A model generated the notes under the pieces. That model had not been told where the DNA came from. It worked only from the letters and a program-made list of their open reading frames with translations, and searched no databases. Below, one piece after another: positions 28,264 through 35,026 of a stretch of DNA of 64,000 bases (positions are counted from its first letter, which is position 1; every line of letters starts with the position of its first letter). A program made the translations under genes and the position numbers. The DNA lies in assembly GCA_016214055.1 (NCBI GenBank), contig JACRPE010000001.1:1-64000 (forward strand), given 5' to 3'. The stretch is from Candidatus Roizmanbacteria bacterium (GTDB lineage Bacteria; Patescibacteriota; Microgenomatia; UBA1406; GWC2-37-13).

Positions 28264-28827
28264 ATGTTTAATTGGTTAAAAAACAAGGTTGAAGACGTCG
28301 CCGGACTATCCGATATTCTCTTGATGAGGCAGATGAAAAAAGGTGACCGCGACGCCTTTGGCAAACTGTATCTTAGATATCTGGATGCTATATACCGGTA
28401 TATCTTTTTTCGGGTTGGACAGGAGAAGGCAATCGCTGAAGATATATCCGAAACCGTTTTCTTTAAGGCATGGGAACATATCGGATCTTTCAAGGAGAAT
28501 CAGGGAACATTCAAGGCTTGGCTTTATATGATAGCTAAAAACGCAATCACCGACCATTTCCGCAAAAATAAAAACAAAGTAAATCTTGAAGAATCTGTCC
28601 TGCCAACAGATAATAATATCGAAGAAAAAATCGAATATAATGATCAAGTGAGCAGATTGATGTCCCGTATCAATCTCCTGACCGATGATCAAAGACAGGT
28701 AATTACCATGAAATATATTGAAGAAATGCCCAATGCTGAGATTGCACGGATATTGGATAAGAATGAAGAGGCTATACGAGCGCTTCAACATCGGGCATTA
28801 CAAAAGTTGAAAAAATTATTGACTTAA
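28264..28827 (+). CDS. ECF-type RNA polymerase sigma factor
   Basis: 'GDRDAFGKLYLRYLDAIYRYIFFRVG...AEDISETVFFKAWEHI...LTDDQRQVITMKYIEEMPNAEIARIL'. Confidence 0.92.
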   Translation: MFNWLKNKVEDVAGLSDILLMRQMKKGDRDAFGKLYLRYLDAIYRYIFFRVGQEKAIAEDISETVFFKAWEHIGSFKENQGTFKAWLYMIAKNAITDHFRKNKNKVNLEESVLPTDNNIEEKIEYNDQVSRLMSRINLLTDDQRQVITMKYIEEMPNAEIARILDKNEEAIRALQHRALQKLKKLLT

Positions 28828-28828
28828 T

Positions 28829-29479
28829 ATGAAACAATTTTCTGAACACGATTACAAAGACATCATCTTTGGATTGAAGAAACTGCGTTCTGTACACGCG
28901 TCTGATACACTAAAACAGCAAGTCAGAACAGCATTTATACCCTCTCTTCCCTTGATGAATTACTCTCCTCTCCTTTCCATGGGACGGCTAGTTTTTTCCA
29001 CATTGCTTGTGGTCCTACTTTCAGGCACAGGAGTTGTGGTCGCGTCTCAAAAAAGTCAACCGGGAGACGCACTTTACCCCATAAAAAAAGTGGCGGAGAA
29101 GATACAATTATCCCTTACCCGTAACCCAACCGCCAAGACGCTTCTTCATATTAACAACGCCGAAAAAAGAATTGAAGAACTGCAAAAAACGATTCAAAAA
29201 GAAAACCGAGAAGAGATAAAAAATGTAACAACCGATTATGAATCTCAAGTAAAAGATGCTCTTCGTGAAATCAAAAAAGTCCAGGAAGATAAAAAAGACG
29301 TTTCAAATGAAGTAAATCAACACCTTGAAAACCAAACTCAAAATCTTCAAGACATCCAAAAAATCGCGCCCACCGCTTCTGTTGTTGATGTGCAAAAAGC
29401 AATTGAAACTTCAAAGACCAGAGAAGAAAATCGCCTAGAAGACTCCCCCAAGCCATCCGTTCCTCTCCTCGAACAATAA
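28829..29479 (+). CDS. membrane protein with DUF5667-like domain (putative anti-sigma partner)
   Basis: Directly downstream of sigma; one TM; 'KSQPGDALYPIKKVAEKIQLSLT'. Confidence 0.7.
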   Translation: MKQFSEHDYKDIIFGLKKLRSVHASDTLKQQVRTAFIPSLPLMNYSPLLSMGRLVFSTLLVVLLSGTGVVVASQKSQPGDALYPIKKVAEKIQLSLTRNPTAKTLLHINNAEKRIEELQKTIQKENREEIKNVTTDYESQVKDALREIKKVQEDKKDVSNEVNQHLENQTQNLQDIQKIAPTASVVDVQKAIETSKTREENRLEDSPKPSVPLLEQ

Positions 29480-29638
29480 AATCGCCGTCACAAAATAACT
29501 GATTCTCCGTTATAGGTGTATATGCTCGAAGCAATTGTAGTCTGTACCAAAATAGGTATTTTAATCGCGCAATTGTTTCTTCGCATCAAGTTTGAAAACG
29601 AATAATACAAGTTTATGCGGAAAGGGGGTGAGAAATAT

Positions 29639-29950
29639 ATGAAATTATTCTTATCAGTTATCACGGCACTTATGCTCGCATTCTCGGCCGGTGCACAACA
29701 CATCAAGCCAAAAGAAGAAGTCAATGCAAAAGAGAACGTTACCGTACAATCTCAAACCCGTACGGATGACCAAAAAAATAAGGAAAAGAGAGAGGATACG
29801 ACCGTATCAACCAATGTCACTGAAACAAGCAAGACGAAGGTTGAATCTCAATCATCTATCCAAGAAGACAAAGAAGATGATTCAGTCACCCTTGAGTCAA
29901 CTAGCCTCAAGCTTTCCGGTGATCTGAACCTCAAACATGATAACGATTAA
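29639..29950 (+). CDS. small secreted hypothetical protein
   Basis: Signal peptide 'MKLFLSVITALMLAFSAGAQ' preceded by strong SD AAAGGGGGTGAG. Confidence 0.65.
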   Translation: MKLFLSVITALMLAFSAGAQHIKPKEEVNAKENVTVQSQTRTDDQKNKEKREDTTVSTNVTETSKTKVESQSSIQEDKEDDSVTLESTSLKLSGDLNLKHDND

Positions 29951-29969
29951 CGGAAGAAAGAAATAAGAG

Positions 29970-30002
29970 AAAAAAGACCCTCTGAAAAGAGGGTCTTTTT
30001 TA
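29970..30002 (+). terminator. Rho-independent terminator
   Basis: AAAAAAGACCCTCTGAAAAGAGGGTCTTTTTT. Confidence 0.88.
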
Positions 30003-30199
30003 TACTATCTTGATGGTGCTAAATTCATACGATCGTATTAAAGAGGTTGAACAAATACCCAAATCATGATTGATAATCATGCCGTGGCTTGGTACAATTA
30101 TTAAGCTTTGACTACGATTTATGGGTTTACCCTGTAAATTTTTAAGGAAACTGCAAGATCTAAAGGGGGTTTACCCTTGAAATTTTGTAGAAATTTCAA

Positions 30200-30272
30200 G
30201 GGCCTATAGCTCAATTGGTAGAGCAGCAGCCTTTTAAGCTGTTGGTTCCGGGTTCGAGTCCCGGTGGGCTCA
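30200..30272 (+). tRNA. tRNA-Lys (anticodon TTT)
   Basis: GGGCCTA...TGGGCTC acceptor; GCAGC-CTTTTAA-GCTGT anticodon arm; CCGGG-TTCGAGT-CCCGG T-arm. Confidence 0.95.
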
Positions 30273-30331
30273 CTCAATTCGGGACGAGAAGTTTACCCTG
30301 AGGAGCTCTTATGATTTGTGGCGACGAATGG

Positions 30332-30349
30332 GAGTCCCGGTGGGCTCAC
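30332..30349 (+). repeat. duplicate of the tRNA-Lys 3' end
   Basis: GAGTCCCGGTGGGCTCAC identical to 30256..30273. Confidence 0.85.
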
Positions 30350-30386
30350 ATCATAATTTCTTCATAAATGCTATAATGGGCTTTCT

Positions 30387-31646
30387 ATGACATTAGAGCA
30401 TAGGTACGCCATATCACTTTTAGTTCAACGGCCTGGTAAAACACCGGCAGATAATAGAATACTTTTGTCATTGCGTGATCCCCAATTTCATAAAGATTTA
30501 GGTGATGTTTGGGGACTAGCATCTTCCCGCTATTTGACTCATGACGATTTTGAAACATTAACTGCACCAGAATCCGTTAAAACAAAACCAATTTTACAAA
30601 GGGTTGAAAACGACATCGCTGCAATTAAATTTGATGGTAAAGTACAAATCCATATTCAAAACTATGTTGCTCACGATTCAGATATAAGAGTTGACTCAAA
30701 AGAACCTAATTCTCCCAACTTTGTATTACACATGGTTGTTTTTACGGCGAATGTTGAAGGTGAATTACCGTCTTCAACAAGTGCTTATAAGCAATTTCAG
30801 TTTTTAACCGTTGCGGACTATAAAGCATTGAGAATAAAGGAAGCTGAAATTGGTAAACAATGTGGTATGTGCACAAACATAATGCTTCATCAAGATATAT
30901 TAAGGGAAACTGAAGAGAAATACAGAGATGAGGCTGATCGAGAATGCAGAGAAGGCAAAATGGATGTATTTAAAAATATGTGGGAATCACCAGATATGAT
31001 ACGCTTTTTTGCTGGCTTGCCCGCTGATGAACTTACAAAATCGCTGGGAACTAAAGTTGATAATTTTACATATGGTAAGGGTAGAATACTTATTGTTGGC
31101 GGCGCAGTGGGTAGATTAGGTCGTCACGTAGCTCAAAATTATCCAGATCTAAAAGTAATGGAGGTGGATCTTTCTCCTTTAATGGTACAGACAGCTAAAA
31201 CAACAGCATCAAGAGATAAAATTCGTAATTTTCATACAATTAATGGAAATGCATTTTCCTTACCTTTTGATGGAAAGGTTTTTGACTTAGTAGTTAGTCA
31301 GGGTTTTTTACGCCATTTTCCCCAATCAGAGAGTTATCAATTAGTGGAAGAAATGAGAAGGGTTGGGAAAAGGATTTTAGTTGCAGAAGCAAACTCTGGA
31401 GGAGGTGTAGTAGTAAATTTAGCGAATCAATATGAGACCCCAATTAAACAGGAAACTATGATGATGCCACGCATAAGTTTATTCGCTCATCTATATCATC
31501 GTTATGGTGCTGATAATAAATTCAAGGAATTTATTGACCAAACTATTAAAGATAAACGACATCATTATCCTGATATTGATGTAGTCTCTTATCTTGCACA
31601 GCTAGCACGTAGTGAAAAGGGTACCTTATACTATTTTGGTATATAA
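30387..31646 (+). CDS. N-terminal Nudix-like region fused to C-terminal class I SAM methyltransferase
   Basis: 'YAISLLVQRPGKTPADNRILLSLRDPQFHKDLGDVWGLAS' and 'GRILIVGGAVGRLGRHVAQNYPDLKVMEVDLSPLMVQTAK...FSLPFDGKVFDLVVSQGFLRHF'. Confidence 0.6.
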   Translation: MTLEHRYAISLLVQRPGKTPADNRILLSLRDPQFHKDLGDVWGLASSRYLTHDDFETLTAPESVKTKPILQRVENDIAAIKFDGKVQIHIQNYVAHDSDIRVDSKEPNSPNFVLHMVVFTANVEGELPSSTSAYKQFQFLTVADYKALRIKEAEIGKQCGMCTNIMLHQDILRETEEKYRDEADRECREGKMDVFKNMWESPDMIRFFAGLPADELTKSLGTKVDNFTYGKGRILIVGGAVGRLGRHVAQNYPDLKVMEVDLSPLMVQTAKTTASRDKIRNFHTINGNAFSLPFDGKVFDLVVSQGFLRHFPQSESYQLVEEMRRVGKRILVAEANSGGGVVVNLANQYETPIKQETMMMPRISLFAHLYHRYGADNKFKEFIDQTIKDKRHHYPDIDVVSYLAQLARSEKGTLYYFGI

Positions 31647-31647
31647 A

Positions 31648-33489
31648 TCAGCTCTCCCGTATATCCCTCACTCTTCTCCCCTCAACACGCCTTATGGCGG
31701 TTGCGAGATATTGCTTGCGGATGCGCAGACTTAACGGAGTTACTTCGAGCAGTTCATCTTCGGCGATGAAATCAAGGCTTTGTTCAAGGGTTAAAGTGGT
31801 AGGAGGAATGATGGTGGCTGACACTCCTTCTCCCGATGAACGATTATTAGTGAGCTGTTTTGCTTTACATATATTCACTTCGATATCATCTGATTTATTT
31901 GCAATCCCGACTACCATGCCTTCATACACTTCAACTCCGGCGGCGATGAATAATGTTCCCCGCTCCTGAATCTTTCCGATTGAGTAATTAAATGAAACAC
32001 CGGGTTTGACCGCAATCAGAGCTCCATTGCGGAATGATTCCATTTTTGTTCCTTTTTTTTCATACCCTAAAAGATAGGAATGGAGTTGTGCAGTGCCTCG
32101 CGTCTTGGTAAGAAGTGAATTGCGAATTCCGAGAAGGTTCTGACTTGCTATTTTATATACTATTCTCGTCCGTACAGAATCTTTTTTCATGTCAATCATA
32201 TTTGCGCGCCTTTTTCCCATTTCCTCAGTGATAAGTCCGAAGAATTCATCATCCACCTCGATGGTGACTTCCTCATACGGCTCACAAATTTCCCCCTCAA
32301 TCGTCTTATAGATGACTTGGGGCTTGGAGACTTCCATTTCGTATTCTTCGCGTCGCATAGCCTCAATCAACATGGCAAGATGGAGTTCTCCCCGACCTGA
32401 CACGATAAATTTGGCTGTATCCCGATCATCCTCGACTCTGAGCCCTAAGTTCGTCTCGATTTCTTTCATAAGCCGCTCACGCAGTTGGCGGGAGGTTGAA
32501 TATTTTCCTTCTTTTCCTGCGAAAGGACTCGTGTTTGGCCCTATCGTAATTTTGATGGTTGGTTCTTCGACTGCAATGGAGGGTAAGCTTTGAGGAAAGG
32601 CTGGGTCACAGACCGTCTGACCGATTGTCAGATTCGGAATACCGGCAATAGTTGCGATATCGCCTGCGAAGGCCTCATTGACTTCTATCCTGGTTAATCC
32701 GCTGGTCGTATACAGTTTTTGGATTTTAAACACACCGAGTGTTTTATCGTTATCTACGAGCGCAACTGACTGGTCTTTTTTGAGAGTACCCTGAGTAATC
32801 CGTCCGATACAGAGGCGGCCCACATAATTATCATAATCTAAGGTGGAAATAAGCATCTGGAGAGGTTTATCTTGATTCTCCGCGGCATTGGGAAATTCCT
32901 TGAGGATGGTATCAAAAAGAGGAATCAAATTGCCTTCTAACTCGGGAGTATATTTTTCCGGAAGTTTATAAAATGCTTTCCCGTCACGCCCCACGGCGAA
33001 CATGGTGACAAACTCAAGGGATGAATCATCATCGGCCAACTCTAGGAACAGATTTTCAACCTCATTTATTACTTCCTCAGGTCGAGCGTCCCGCTTGTCA
33101 ATTTTGTTGATGACAAGGACAATCTTGAGTCCTGCCGCTAATGCCTTTTTCAGTACAAATTTTGTCTGAGGTAAGGGGCCTTCAGCCGCATCAACCAGTA
33201 AAACAGCGCCTTGTGCCATGTTGATGGTGCGTTCCACTTCCCCACCAAAGTCTGCATGTCCGGGGGTGTCAATGATATTAATCTTGGTGTCTTTGTAGAA
33301 AATAGAGGTGTTTTTGGCAAGGATAGTGATTCCTTTTTCCTTTTCAAGCTCATTACTGTCCATGATGAGCTCTTGACTCATCTCTTTTTGATTATCACGG
33401 AAAGAGTGGGTTTGCTTCAATAATGCGTCCACGAGAGTTGTTTTCCCATGGTCCACGTGGGCAATGATGACGATATTGCGTATTTCCAT
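31648..33489 (-). CDS. typA: TypA/BipA translational GTPase
   Basis: 'NIVIIAHVDHGKTTLVDALLKQTHSFRDNQ', 'DTPGHADFGGEVERTINMAQGAVLLVDAAEGPLPQTKFVLKKAL'. Confidence 0.96.
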   Translation of the reverse strand: MEIRNIVIIAHVDHGKTTLVDALLKQTHSFRDNQKEMSQELIMDSNELEKEKGITILAKNTSIFYKDTKINIIDTPGHADFGGEVERTINMAQGAVLLVDAAEGPLPQTKFVLKKALAAGLKIVLVINKIDKRDARPEEVINEVENLFLELADDDSSLEFVTMFAVGRDGKAFYKLPEKYTPELEGNLIPLFDTILKEFPNAAENQDKPLQMLISTLDYDNYVGRLCIGRITQGTLKKDQSVALVDNDKTLGVFKIQKLYTTSGLTRIEVNEAFAGDIATIAGIPNLTIGQTVCDPAFPQSLPSIAVEEPTIKITIGPNTSPFAGKEGKYSTSRQLRERLMKEIETNLGLRVEDDRDTAKFIVSGRGELHLAMLIEAMRREEYEMEVSKPQVIYKTIEGEICEPYEEVTIEVDDEFFGLITEEMGKRRANMIDMKKDSVRTRIVYKIASQNLLGIRNSLLTKTRGTAQLHSYLLGYEKKGTKMESFRNGALIAVKPGVSFNYSIGKIQERGTLFIAAGVEVYEGMVVGIANKSDDIEVNICKAKQLTNNRSSGEGVSATIIPPTTLTLEQSLDFIAEDELLEVTPLSLRIRKQYLATAIRRVEGRRVRDIRES

Positions 33490-33524
33490 AATTATTTAGC
33501 CTCAGAATGATCTTAAAATATACG

Positions 33525-33623
33525 TATACTCATCTTATCTCCAGTTTGTAGCACGAAGTGCGAGAAAGTGGATTAGATGAGTGGATACTGAAAAAACAAG
33601 TTACAAACTTGAGTTTTTTTAGT
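33525..33623 (+). ncRNA. structured repeat element, copy A
   Basis: ATACTCATCTTATCTCCAGTTTGTAGCACGAAGTGCGAGAAAGTGGATTAGATGAGTGGATACTGAAAAAACAAGTTACAAACTTGAGTTTTTTTAGTA; transcription not shown. Confidence 0.55.
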
Positions 33624-33825
33624 AAAGATCAAAAATCAAAGGTATAAGGTATATATTATACTCCCCCTTTCAAGACAAAACAACATCAAATAGAGTGGTA
33701 AAAACTTATAGTATTATTTACTTAATAAACTATAGGGTGTTTATATGTGAACGATATTGGGGTGTCATAATACCTATAATAAAATAAGTGTGCTTTTAGC
33801 ATTTCCTGACAATCTACCTATCATT

Positions 33826-33881
33826 CCCGCGTAGGCGGGAATCCATGCCGCCTGGATCCCCTTCTTCAAGGGGATGACAAG
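33826..33881. repeat. palindromic repeat family 2 (ATTCCCGC..GCGGGAAT, GGATCCCC..GGGGATGAC)
   Basis: tcattcccgcgtaggcgggaatccatgccgcctggatccccttcttcaaggggatgaca. Confidence 0.8.
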
Positions 33882-33915
33882 AAATTATGAAGGTCATAAT
33901 TAAGTGAGTTTTTTG

Positions 33916-33986
33916 TTCGGGGACTTGGACTCGAACCAAGATACTCAGATTCAGAGTCTGAGGTCCTACCATTAGACGATCCCCGA
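33916..33986 (-). tRNA. tRNA-Gln (anticodon CTG)
   Basis: Reverse complement TCGGGGATCGTCTAATGGTAGGACCTCAGACTCTGAATCTGAGTATCTTGGTTCGAGTCCAAGTCCCCGAA folds as a cloverleaf. Confidence 0.92.
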
Positions 33987-34075
33987 AGTAGTAATCTCAA
34001 TGTATTGTATCAAATAAACCCTCGCAATAAAATATGATTGGATTATTCTATTTAGCTTGTTATAATAACGTAACT

Positions 34076-35026
34076 ATGGTTGCTTCAGGTGGAGAACAGC
34101 ATCTTCCAAATGAAATCCTTAATATTCAAAGAGGAGCATCGGTTTTTATCTATGCGGCGTCATTAAGCCATATTTTCTATCCACAGAAATTTCCGCTTGA
34201 TGGAATGGATATCTTTTTTAAAGATAGATTGGTTCCTGCGATAAATAGAACATATGAGTTGACACGAAATATGGCGCTACCTCGCCCTGTCGATATGCCT
34301 TCTATGCCTCGACCATTGAGTCAAGGGGAAGTGATTGGCGGCATGGACTTAAGTGGAATTCAACTCAAAGGATTTCATACAGAGCTACTCGCTCTATTAG
34401 AGGAAAAAGCACATTTAAAAGAAGAGCTTGCCCAGGCTCAACTTGTTGCTCTTGTTGGTGAACAAGGCTGTGGTAAAGGGGTCGTTGGATCAGTCTTTGA
34501 AGAATGCGGATTTAGCGCATTACCTATGTCTGATTTGATTAAAGACGCCGCCAGCGTAACAGATCGAGACAGAAATGATACTCAAGTAAAAATAGATGTT
34601 GGACGTGAACTTAAAGGTATTTTTGGCGATGGTATATTGGCTCTTATAGCGGTTGCATATGCTCTGGAGGATGGAAAAAAGAAGATACTTCTAGATGGTC
34701 CCCGCATAAAGGGAGAGATTGATCAGGTACGCGATCTTGGAGGAACTGATATCGGTGTAATCTTAAGCGAGGACGAAAATATAGATCGTGAAGAAAGAAA
34801 GAGATTAATAGGATTAAGGGCTAAGAAAGATCCAAATAGAATGAAAGATGTAGTTAATTTTGAAAGCAGAGAAGTACAAGAACACGGGCTTCTTCGTCGT
34901 GTCCTCATGAGGATACCACCAGAAAGAAGGATTGTGAATAACTATAATACAGCAGACGAATTTAAAGAAGCCACACAAAAATGGCTATTTGGACCTAACG
35001 GACTGTTAGAACAAGGAAAAAGTTGA
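34076..35026 (+). CDS. P-loop kinase (dephospho-CoA/adenylate-kinase-like C-terminal domain)
   Basis: 'LVALVGEQGCGKGVVGSVFEECGFSALPMSDLIKD' Walker A; resembles the product of 16936..17541. Confidence 0.6.
   Translation: MVASGGEQHLPNEILNIQRGASVFIYAASLSHIFYPQKFPLDGMDIFFKDRLVPAINRTYELTRNMALPRPVDMPSMPRPLSQGEVIGGMDLSGIQLKGFHTELLALLEEKAHLKEELAQAQLVALVGEQGCGKGVVGSVFEECGFSALPMSDLIKDAASVTDRDRNDTQVKIDVGRELKGIFGDGILALIAVAYALEDGKKKILLDGPRIKGEIDQVRDLGGTDIGVILSEDENIDREERKRLIGLRAKKDPNRMKDVVNFESREVQEHGLLRRVLMRIPPERRIVNNYNTADEFKEATQKWLFGPNGLLEQGKS

Noticed and set aside
28306-28791. 161-aa minus-strand ORF
   Set aside because: Antisense to a clear ECF sigma factor; no recognisable domain.
29523-29606. 27-aa ORF MLEAIVVCTKIGILIAQLFLRIKFENE upstream of ORF 29639
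   Set aside because: Weak or absent Shine-Dalgarno and no other support; cannot distinguish from chance.
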